NCBI GenBank assembly: GCA_015657535.1
Contig: JADHZB010000733.1
Location: 1 to 31,524, forward strand
From: Nephromyces sp. MM_2019
Taxonomy: Eukaryota; Apicomplexa; Aconoidasida; Nephromycida
Direction: 5' to 3'
Length of the DNA: 31,524 nucleotides
Part shown: positions 11,597 to 22,101 of the stretch, one piece after another
Position numbering within the stretch: position 1 is the first letter of the stretch
Layout of the letters: each line of letters opens with the position of its first letter
Notes under the pieces: generated by a model
Told to the model about the DNA's origin: nothing
Database searches by the model: none
What the model saw: only the letters and a program-made list of their open reading frames with translations
Position numbers and translations under genes: made by a program

Positions 11597-14500
11597 ATGG
11601 AGGAATCTTACACAAACAACAAGAGGCCAAACTCCAATACACATCATCCGCAAAGGAAAAGAGTATCCAAAACTCCTAAGAGGAGAGGAACGCGGGGTAA
11701 AACTGAGCTTTTAGAACTGCACCATGAGTCCAATTCTTTAGAAGCTAAACCAACGATAAATGGTATACATATTTAGACCTACACATAACTAAGTGTTTAG
11801 TTCCACTTTCTTAAATTCATTATGAATACAATTTATGACTGTACATCAAACGTTACTGAATACATTCTATCTGTTGACGATTAACTACATTACAATCTCT
11901 TAAACAATTACTATGTAAACATTAGTAAAAAGTAATGGTATATGACCAACTATCTAAAACGCCAATAACCTCATTCTTGTGAGATTCTTCATAAGTTTAT
12001 TTATATTTTTAACTATGTCCTTTGGAAACACCTATAAATTACATTTTCAAACACGTGAGATGATCATTTGGTGTTTACAGACTCCTTAGTTGGAACTGAA
12101 TTGTTAATTATTGATGATCAATCACCCATCACCTCTGAAATTGAGGTAAATACCATTTCAGTGCTTATAAAAAGTTGTCCTAGTTTTAAATTTTCTTTAT
12201 CACTTGAATTATCATTAAGTCCAAGGCCAAATATTGCCAGGCTACCATTTCTAAGACCTTCCATGCCGGTATTAGTCATATAGTTTGTAAGTTGAAACTT
12301 ATTATAATCCTAATTATTTTATCTCGATTATATTAAATTTTACACCTGGTATGATTTAGTCCCACACTCGGCAAGCAACACTATAGAGCTTTTTAAGTCT
12401 TTCTATGCAATAATTTCAAATCAATTACCCACAATAAAACTATTACCCTTTATGGATAACGATTTCAAATATGGATCATCTATTTTGCTATGCTTTTTCT
12501 GGCCTAATGAAATCATACCACAAGAAGTAACCTATCACTACTATTTATTTAGATTATGAGCTTGGTGTATTTATTGTTTTGTAGGTATTTGTTGTTTCCC
12601 AATTTTGGGTGCAAGATTGCTACCTCCGTAGTTATCGGCCTCCTGAAAGCAATTATATATCAGCAATATTTTGCTCCTTATTTCCAAAAACGCTTCGGAA
12701 AGCAATGGTCAGTTTATATTTGATTACTTTAGTAGTACTCAATAATAATAAATTAAACTCTTTTAAACTATCTATTTTAGCATTATAATTTGGAAAATCC
12801 AAGGAGTTATCAGCTAAACAGAAACAATACCCAAACAGAAACTAGCTTACACAAGCCATTCGAATTTTCTGAGCATTCACAAAACTCTTATAATAATGAA
12901 CAAAACCAAGTTGAAATGAAAATCACAGACCCACAAGACAAAATAAATTTATCTAGCAAAGTTGATGATCTAGAAATCAATTCTTCAAATCAAATTTTTG
13001 AAAAGGATCCACCTGATTTTGATAACTCTTATAATATACTACTAACAGAAACCCATGAATCTGACACGCTTTCTTTGAATTTTTCAAATGATGCCCTTGA
13101 AAAAGTTAAAACAGAGCCAGAAGAATCAGAATCCCCCACCAATAATCTTGAACTCTCAACAAGTGTTCCCATAGAGTCTAATAACGCAAGCTCTGAAACA
13201 TCCTCAAAATTAAACGTAAATTATAGCTCAAAAAAGGAAAATGTCAATACTAAAAACTTTACGATAGATTATACAACTCCAACAAGCACTGCTACAAGTT
13301 AGAAAATCAATCTACTCTGACTTAATCAAGTACGAGTATAAAATTTATTCCTCACTATATATAGACACAGAAGAAAACACATCATTTATTGAGATGGAAA
13401 GAAACAGACCAGAATCTGAGGTATCTTTGTTAATTCCAAGACATATCTTGTTAAATTGAAATTTTATTATCCAAAAATATAGATTGAGGTCCCTAGGGTA
13501 GGAGACTGGGTAGAAACCAAATCCAATCACGAGGACTCACAAATTTTTAAGTAATTTAATACTTAACTTATGTGCTTGAATTTGTAAATTAAAATTATTT
13601 TCACATATAGAGCAAAGGTTTTATCATCCTGGCAAATTTCAGGAACTTGGATGTTCCGTCTCAAGTCACCTGACATAGTTTCGACATACGTTGAGCCATT
13701 AAAAGTAACTCTAAACCTTTAAATTTATCATAACAATCTTGTTGGGATTCAAGATATATTATAATTTATCCTCCCATTTCAGAATGTTAGAGTGGAAAAT
13801 ATTTGGAGCAACAATCTTTTACTAGACTTAGGAAGAGGGGTAAGCTAGAGTTTCCTTATGATTGAACACAACTGTTGAGCGAATTTTAAAATTCATTAGA
13901 GAAAATCCCGACGTTCAAGTAAATCGTTATGTACTAACGATACATACATTTTCCCACACAACCGATGTACTCGAAGTTCGGAAGGTCTCCATCTTGATGA
14001 CAAGATATCCACAATTGAGAATGAAAATAAAGTCTATGAAACCAAGGATCCAAATTCGAATGAAAAAGAAAATTTTATGAATGACTCAACACTAGAAACT
14101 CAAGAAACAGAAATAGATAATGTTAAATTGATAAAAGATGAGATTGAGGATTCCTGCAGCGTAGCTAAAAGTACCTCATCACGAATTTCTCAAATTGGAG
14201 ATAAGGATACACTAAATAGCACCAAAGGCTCAATTTCAGAGTCTGAAAATGATGGCGAAAAACAAAATATATTGAATTTAAATCCATCGCCTTCAAAAGT
14301 TGACCCACTTACAAAATATCCGAATAAAATTACTAGGAGCTGCTACTCAGATGAATCTCATAACACATTACCAATGAAACAGGGAATAGAAATAATCGGA
14401 ATTGAAAGAGAATTAACATTAAAACCCAATCTGAATGCAAGATTGAATGGTCATTTTCGAGTAATAATTTTGGAAGATGCATTGAAATGTGATGAAACTT

Positions 14501-14622
14501 CAACATTAAAAAAAATTTTCGATTATGTAAATCAAAATTTACCATCTCCTTTTAACTTGGACAATCACAAGTATTTCATGTGCAGCCGTACTAAAGAACT
14601 TGCCTCAGAACTTCTTGATTAA
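11597..14622 (+). CDS. BRCT-domain nuclear protein with possible Tudor/SH3-like barrel, eleven exons
   Basis: Likely DNA-damage or chromatin adaptor. Exons: 11597-11762, 12081-12145, about 12220-12286, 12360-12526, 12585-12707, 12781-13215, 13268-13420, 13483-13550, 13611-13704, 13783-13839, 13900-14622; about 705 aa. The N terminus has a basic nuclear-signal-like patch (RKRVSKTPKRRGTRGK). Residues about 56-180 read as one BRCT: LVGTELLI (strand 1), ISHIVF, an A/I helix, then FVVSQFWVQDC, which matches the conserved hydrophobic-W-x-D/E-C end of BRCT domains. An acidic stretch follows, then a basic helix (about 342-365), then GDWVETK...AKVLSSW...WMFRLK (about 395-450), which resembles a Tudor/SH3-like barrel. 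The C-terminal 240 residues are S/E-rich and end in a small ordered-looking segment. The start of exon 3 is uncertain: 12220, 12226 and 12241 are all in frame. BRCT is fairly sure; the barrel is tentative. Confidence 0.72.
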
Positions 14623-15044
14623 AGTGCTAAACATTTCAGTGCCACATTACATCATCTTATATAAAATTGTCTTTTCTTGATAAAATCACCAGATATTTTA
14701 ATATAGATTATTAGGTTTAAGAACTTGTTTAATTTGGACTAATATTTGATAACTGCATTAATATTAGAACATGATAAAATGTAGTAATCATTTTACTCAT
14801 TGTAAAAACAATTAATATACGAATATTGACTGCACTCACTAACCATTCTCAAAACATTCGTACATTTGCACATAAAAATAATCTTATAAAACGCTTTGCA
14901 TATTTGAATATAAGAAAAGCAAAAATATTTTACTAGCTAAGAATTCAAAATAATTATTAAAAGATAACAACTTTTAGTAAAAATTTCTAGCAACTAGCAT
15001 ATAGAACGAAATTAAGTAGAAAACACTCATTTTAAGAATTCAAT
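14623..15044. other. Intergenic region after the BRCT gene
   Basis: Very AT-rich with no coding potential visible on either strand. It presumably holds the 3' end of the BRCT transcript. Confidence 0.5.
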
Positions 15045-15343
15045 ATGAAAGGATTAAATCTATCTGACAACATAATATATTTTGTTGCTTTAAGTCTTAA
15101 GAAACATGAAAATATAAGCAAGCAAAATCAACTTTGGATTTTAGCACGTACTCCTGTTGTGCAAAATTTATCACAAGTAATAGATACTCCTGTGATGTTA
15201 ATTTTTTATCTTTTTGTGTGTAATTTTTTTAAACAAAAATTTTTATGATAATACAACCTAGATTTCAAACAGATTTGACTTCTAACATTACTAAAGATTT
15301 ATGCACTAAATTTATTCGTAGCTTTAAACGTAATTTATTTTAA
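15045..15343 (+). other. Possible small gene or gene relic with a lipocalin-like motif
   Basis: An open frame starts at 15045 and contains LWILARTP, which resembles the LWILSRTP signature near the C terminus of bacterial-type and ApoD-type lipocalins, preceded by a Y-x-V strand-like stretch. It could splice from 15196 (donor GTTAAT) to 15262, with phases matching, and end at 15343, giving about 77 aa. The rest of a lipocalin (N-terminal GxW strand and barrel) is not seen upstream, so if the motif is real this is a fragment. The opposite strand is also partly open here. It could be chance. Confidence 0.25.
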
Positions 15344-15677
15344 GTTTTAAATTAATTAAGAATTTATTTTATCTACTAAATTTTACAATTTAAAATAATA
15401 GTTGAGTCAAAATTTTTATTTTATGTTTCTGATCTATCCTTCATTCAAAATTAAAGATTTATGTTTTTCTAGAGTGTTAGTAAGAGTGTAAAATAAGGAT
15501 TCCATAATTATAATGCTAACATTGTTAGGTTAAACAACTTTTTGAGAAAATTTTGTTAGATAATAACATCGAGCAGATGAAAATTTTTAGTTCTGAGTCA
15601 ATATAGAGGTCTTATAGAGAACATCATTCATATATTCAATTAAATTAAAATATTCAAGTTTTAAAGAGTTAAAAGGT
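15344..15677. other. Intergenic region upstream of the lectin gene
   Basis: AT-rich, with no ORF or exon-like sequence. It likely contains the promoter and 5' UTR of the secreted lectin; no specific element could be assigned. Confidence 0.5.
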
Positions 15678-17394
15678 ATGATAAATCAGAAAGTTACAGC
15701 TTTTTTGGCCTTTTGGTTTTTGGCCTATTGTATTAAAGACTGTAAGTCAAGGAATCTTTTACACTTACCATAGTTATATACTTTTAGTTTTATATAAGTC
15801 ATTTTTAATATTTTCATATATCTAGTCAATGCAATGTTGGTTTTTCATCAATTTACCTATAAAATAAATAAGTTATATACAAAATATAAAGATATATACA
15901 TGAGTACTTAGAGTCAAAAAAATTCTTCATAAACAGTTAAATAAGTAAGCTTAAATAATGCTATTTAGGCTCTAAATTAAAAACACTTAATATCAATTAC
16001 ATAAATTTTCAATCTTTAGCTCTACAAATCAAAGGTGGCGGCCGAAGCGGTGATCTTATAAGCCGTAGTATTGGGCAGTCATTATTAGAAACACAGGGTA
16101 AGTGTGTAACATAAAACCATAAGTTTTTTATTATAACCTTTTATTAGGGTAAATATTCTTCATGAATGTTTATTGTTAGTTATGATTGTGATTATTGAAT
16201 TTTTGATTTTTATTGTGTTAGCTCAATGGGGTAAACCTTACACTCTAATGAATTTTTATGACTCAACTAGTTTGAGTTTTTCTGCTGCCCCTGATAATTT
16301 CGATTTTAAGCTTGGAACCTGTCTAACTTTAATGTTTAATGGTCAGGAAGTCTCTTACAAAACTGCTGGTCAAAATGCTTTTAAGCAACTGACTCAAATC
16401 CCTGATGGGATAAAACTCAGCTCGATAGAGATTGAGCGCTTTAACAAATTTTTAGTAATTATTAAAGGTTCAAGTGCTGACGAGTGCGAAGAAAAAGAGT
16501 TTGAAATACCTTTACCTACTGGTGACTGTGATGAAAGTGATGCCCATGTTAACAAACTAACTACAACAGGTAGTTTTGAAAATTTGGCAATAAGAAGATC
16601 AGGTGCAACCAAAAGTGATGGTCTTCTGATCATGAAAGGTGTGTAACTTTTGATTGTGTTATTAAAATTAAGCAATACGTAGGATAATTATAAAATTATA
16701 AAATGTGTTACTTTGGGTATATTTCTTACAGTAAAATTAGCACAATTCTACTAAATCGAATGAAATACTAGAAATCAATTAGCTATAAATTATCTATTAT
16801 TTCTGTTGATCTTTAATCAGCAAATCTTGCATGGGCAACGCCTGCTCAGCAAAAAAGTACTTTAGCTGGTGGGGAAGCTTATAAATCTGTAGATGATTCG
16901 GATTTCACCACTTTTAAGAATAATTCATGCTCTTCAACCTTGAATAACGTATGTAAAATTAAAGATAAAAAATTAAGTTATTATTACTAGAAAGTATTTC
17001 AATAATAATTAGAGCTAGAGTTAAAATTTTTTAACTGCTTAAGCACTTTTATACCTTTGAATTTTATTCCCAGTCACCAAATCAATGGTGGAGAACAGAT
17101 CTTATGAAAGAAGTCCAAGTGAAAGAAGTAAGAATATTAACAAGGTCTGATTGCTGTGAAAGTTGGTTAGATAACTTTTTTATAACAATTGGAAACTCAA
17201 TTGAAGATCTTTGGAAAGGAGAGTCCAGCCATGCAAGATGTGGTGCTATCCAAACTGGAGTTGTAAATGATGGTAAAGAGATAGTTATAAAATGCGATGT
17301 TAATAATAAACAAATTAGAGGAAGATATTTAACAATTCAAAGGACAGATGATAAAGCATTATCATTCTGTGATGTTAGAGTGATTGGATGCTAA
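15678..17394 (+). CDS. Secreted F-type lectin (fucolectin-like domain), five exons
   Basis: Predicted secreted or surface carbohydrate-binding protein. Exons: 15678-15741, 16020-16097, 16222-16638, 16821-16948, 17074-17394; phases agree, 335 aa. Residues 1-18 form a signal peptide with a hydrophobic core (TAFLAFWFLAYC). Residues about 47-186 are an unrecognised, probably beta-rich domain with several Cys. Residues 187-335 are an F-type lectin (FTP, F5/8C-like) domain: NLAWATPA, an AYKSVDD segment, SCSST, QWWRTDL, VKEVRILTRSDCC, then GRYLTIQR and SFCDVRVIGC at the end, in family order. The adjacent-Cys pair (256-257) and the WWR-DL signature are kept. Of the sugar-contact pattern HX26RXDX4R, the first Arg (253) and Asp (255) are present, but the His position reads Ser/Thr (about 225) and the second Arg reads Trp (260). 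Sugar choice may therefore differ from fucose. Confidence 0.88.
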
Positions 17395-18450
17395 TTTCAA
17401 AAAGGCGAGATATCAATATACCAACATTAATGATTCTGAAATGGGAAAATAATGTAAAATGGTTTTTCAAAAATTATAATTTCATAATTCAATATACTAG
17501 AATTCGGCACTACTTATATAGTCTTCCGAACTCTGATACTACACAAAATAGATTGCAAAAATACAAGCTTTGGTTTTAATTTTTAGTTTTTTTCGGATTT
17601 AAACTATAAGGATTTAAATAAATTTTACAATTTACTACCATCAACATAAATAAATTTTATGAATCCTAAAATTCATACGTATATTAAACGCGCGTGACAA
17701 TTTCTAAACTCAATATTTTACTACAATCCTTACTGAGTAACTGAATTGCTACAAAGGTGTTATAATTTTATTCAATTTAAATCCTTAATTTTCGAAATGA
17801 CAAAATGCCATTATGTGTACAAAATTTTGGGGTACTGTATAACATATTTAAAAACCGAATGCTAAAGATTCATGAAGATTGTCAAACATAAACATTACCT
17901 AGGCTTGTTTTAACACAAGTATAACATAAATATATGTATGTGTAGCTATGTTGTTTGGTAACAATGCTTACTGCTTGTGAATCAGCCAACATATACAAAT
18001 ACATTACTTTACGTTGTGAATACACATGTATTCAAAATTAAAAGTATAACGAAGTTAGGTATTTATCATTTGCTTTTTTAAACTTACACTGTGAATTAAT
18101 AATTCAGTTATCTAATAAGATCTCCGAAATTTAACACTAACTGATATAAAAAAACCACTCTTGATTAGCAACCTGAGAATATGTAATTACATAACAGTCA
18201 TTAAGTATAAAAGCAGTTATTGTTATGTTTTAAACAACTACACCTTGAGTTAAAGGTTATACAGTCTAGCTTGACTTAATTTAACCCTTTCAAAATCAAT
18301 TTATTATATAAACTATTTTAGTCTCCCTTTAATTTATTAGATTATTTAAGGTTGCTTTTATAATTATATAAATTTATATCACTGCACTCGGTCATTCATT
18401 AAGTCTGTCCTATATATACCAGTAACCAATGCTGACATGTATAAGATAGA
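17395..18450. other. Intergenic region between the lectin and WW genes
   Basis: AT-rich and without credible genes. A 63-codon open frame starting at 17388 overlaps the lectin stop and runs into poor sequence; it lacks any recognisable feature. The region presumably holds the lectin 3' UTR and the promoter of the WW gene. Confidence 0.5.
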
Positions 18451-21400
18451 ATGGCACAAGAGAGGTCAAGTATGGCTATGGAGAAGCAAAGGCTTGATTT
18501 CAAAAAACAATGCATTGATAAAGAGTTGATGCCCCCACCACAATCAATACCCCTTCCCATACAACATAAAAGTAAGCTAACTAACTATTCAATTATAATA
18601 GTGATAAAAACATAAAAAATAACCACTTTCTGTTTCTATCATTCCTTCACATGCTAATTTTGCCCCAAATTACTTTGCAGTAAAGAACAGGACGAACTAT
18701 GACAGTGATAATGAACCATACCAGTCGACAGCCCCCACCCAAGAGAAAAAGTTTCAAAAGGATGCTGAGAGCCTCGATGATGTATTTGAATTGTTCATCT
18801 CCAAAATAGAAGGAATCCAACAAGGCAGACAAAATTTGGATAAAGATATAGAAAAAGTCATTTATAATGAAATTCCAAAATCTTCTCCTTGGAAAGAAGT
18901 CCTTGAACCCAACACTAACAAAATATATTACTGGAATACTCAGACAGGCGAAGTTTCATGGGAACCTCCAAAGGATACTGCCGATTTTAAATCGTCATGC
19001 ATTGAAGATTTACCTGACTCAACATCAATCACATTGAATAACTCAATGACAAAGCTTTCTGAAGTATTACAATCAGATACAAAACATGAATCAAGCATGG
19101 AAGCGAAACTTGATGCCAGTATAGACTCTCAAGATATTATAAATCCCAAATTATTTCCAACATCTACAATAAAAAACAATGATAAAAAAATTGAGCAATT
19201 TGCTTATCAACTCAAACTTCTACAGGCGTTGTTTCATTCTGAAAGCAATTCATTTCTAGAACTAACTAACTTTGAAGATATGATGAATCTAAAAGAAAAT
19301 CAATATAAATCAAACTCTAACACACAAGTCAATAAGATGCAAGACGATTCGATCAGTTTGAAGCTAAGCAAGCAATCAGAATTGACCCTGAACGAGAACT
19401 CCTATCTGGACACTGACCACACGTCTCCGCTTACCAGAGAATCTCCACCTAACGTAAGGATATTAGCTGAGAATTCCTCCCAATTAACAAACAATATACA
19501 ACAAAATATAAGTGAAAGCAACGAATCAACTCCACCAAGCAATTTAAGAAACAAAAACATACAAATGGAAGAAACCTTTCAAGATTTACCAGAAATTCAC
19601 ACAACTGAAAAGGCTGATCCATTCTTAAACAAGGTAATTACATCTCAGTGAGCCATTTAACTATACAAATTATTTATTTATAATTATATATGTTTATAAA
19701 GTACTCTAAAATTTTTTTACTACAGATATTTCAACTTCTAAATACAATAAATAAAACAATTCTCCACAACACTTCTATAATCGACAATAACTACAAACTT
19801 GAACTTAAGGCACAAATTGATACTAGAATGGTAAAACTGTATTTTCTACTTTTTTTGTCATGATATAGAGATAGTTATTTTTTTAAATATAATTAACTCA
19901 TTTGAAATTTTCTTTCACAGTCTGATTGGTCTGCCGGAGAATTATCATCTGAATACTTTATTGCTAAGCTTAACGAGACTATCAAAAATTTTGAGGTACA
20001 TGGATAGTGCTATCCAAAATTTTATAGCATGCTCATTTATATATTTGATTTATACGAATTCAGGACTTAGTTGATTCGATTGAAAGAACGTCGGACACTC
20101 GAACTATAAACAATCAATTGGATTGTAGTGTATCATATGAGTCTATGGCTTTTGACCCTAATTCCAGCTTGAACTATGACCCAAATTCTAATAACTTATC
20201 ATTAGGCAATATCTATGGATTCCCTATGGGATCTTTCCCAATGACATATGTACCAACTATGATATATGATTATCATAATGCCCCTATTATAAATACTTTG
20301 AATGACTTAACTATACCAACTTATAATCAGATGTACGAAACTAGTACTAATATCTCCAATTTAGCTCACTTTTCATCGAACTACACTGAATTGTATGATA
20401 ATACAAAGTCTCTTAGCAGTTCAACATCAATCTCAAAAGACAATCAAATGATACCTAACTATGGCCACATTGCTAAGGATACCGTAGCTCCTTCTACTTC
20501 TATAAGTTCTGGTAAGGTCAAGAGAACAATTCTGGAACCTAATATTTTTACATACCATACATACTCTTTGTTTTTCAATGTCAGTAAAATAGCTGTATTT
20601 TTACAAAAAATGTCTAAATAATATCTTAAATATTTATCTTATTGTATTCTCGGAATACTATATTATTAATAATGGGATTACAGTTCAATCAACTAATGAA
20701 ATAATTTAGCTTTCAATTACAATAATTTCAATCTTTGAATTGCTCTATATCCCCCTCACTGAGAGAACAAATTTATAACTCGATAAAGAAAGATCCATTG
20801 TTAGTATCGTTACTAACAAACTTTAAATGATCATGTACCTTACCTTGAAGATAAGATTCTTAAGATACTTTAAACATACCCAAAGGAATCACATCAAAAT
20901 TAAATTAACAGAATTTTTATTAATTAATAACCGGAATTACGAGAAATAAAATGATCAAGAAATATTAATATTTCAGTTAAAATCGATAACTCATTACTTT
21001 TACAAAATTACTTCGAATTTCACTAATAAAATGCATCATCTTTTGATAACTGTATAACAAAATTAGTTTTATGTGATTAAATTATAGGGCAAGCACCAGA
21101 AGTGCCAACAAAAAAAAAAAAGAAATTGAGTGCAACAAGTCTCAGTCAAAGGAAAAAGGTACTCATTTTCATTCATTTCTTTTCTTCTTTTACAATAAAA
21201 TGAATACCCTTTTATTTACAGTTGGAATTGACAGATAATTGGAAAAAGTCAGCTGAACTCGCAAAACTAGAAGATGAGGTGCCTATTTTCAACTTATACA
21301 ATTATTTTACAATAGCACTGATAATATGTTTTATAATTTTTTTTAGGTTGAATTAGATGAGTTTGAAGATTCGAATGATGGACTCCAAAAGCAAGAGGAA

Positions 21401-21628
21401 ATATTAATTGAAAAATGGAAGGAATCTCAAATATCAAGGTGATTCAGAACTTTGCAAATAATTTCTATTTATTTATTTATTTTTTTAAAACAAATAAAAT
21501 TTTGGAATATTATTTAAAAAATTTAAAATTTTTGTTTTCATAGTGGAGCTGCAGCAAAAAATGTCAATTTTATACCCATAGTTAAAGATTGGAGAACTAG
21601 TATCCAAAAACATGAAGACAATTTATAA
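18451..21628 (+). CDS. FNBP4-like WW-domain protein, nine exons
   Basis: Probable homologue of formin-binding protein 4, a WW protein that binds proline-rich partners and is linked to formins and splicing factors in animals. Exons: 18451-18571, 18681-19633, 19726-19830, 19921-19995, 20064-20511, 21088-21158, 21222-21278, 21347-21438, 21544-21628; all phases agree, 668 aa. A proline-rich stretch (PPPQSIPLPIQ, about 28-38) precedes one WW domain at about 108-138: W111, the aromatic triplet YYW, then W134 and PP. The middle is S/N-rich and disordered with a few helical segments. The C terminus has a Lys-rich patch (TKKKKKKLS), then IEKWKESQISSG, NVNF and KDWR. This corresponds to the conserved C-terminal FNBP4 segment (EEWK...SG...N-NF...DWR). 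It has one WW where animal FNBP4 has two. Intron 5 is unusually long (576 nt) and could be retained to give a shorter form ending at 20621. Confidence 0.82.
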
Positions 21629-22101
21629 AGTTTTAAACTACATATATTCATAGGTATTATTATATCCATAGGTATTATACTACTAACAATTTTATCAACT
21701 TTAAAAATATGAATCAAAGCCTACCTTTCAACTGAAAGCTAATCAGAGAATTTAAAGAAATGTATTATTCATTTTTCTATTAAGCGTATAATTTATTTTT
21801 GTAAATTGTAAATTATCCTTCGAGGAAATTTTTAAGCTATGATGAATCTACTTTTGATTCCACTTGAGGACCCTAAGAGCAATTTAATTGACATCAGACA
21901 AGTATAAACTTTTCGGTTTGTACAATGTTTAGATAACTTGTCTAGCATTTATATATTTAAGTTTACCTTTTCTGTAATACTATACTTGTCCGGGAGCTCA
22001 TTATTCAAATGAAAATCTGATAGTAAAGATCTTGACTCATCAAACTAAAAATATATAAAAGATTCTATTTATTAAATAAAATAATATTTTGAAGCTTTTT
22101 T
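21629..22101. other. Convergent 3' intergenic region
   Basis: This AT-rich spacer separates the 3' ends of the WW gene (plus) and the MFS gene (minus). No ORF is seen. A short direct duplication around 21651-21677 (the phrase ATAGGTATTAT twice) is the only structure noted. Confidence 0.5.

Noticed and set aside
17388..17579. Plus-strand ORF of 63 codons after the lectin gene
   Set aside because: It overlaps the lectin stop codon in another frame and shows no domain, signal or splice support.
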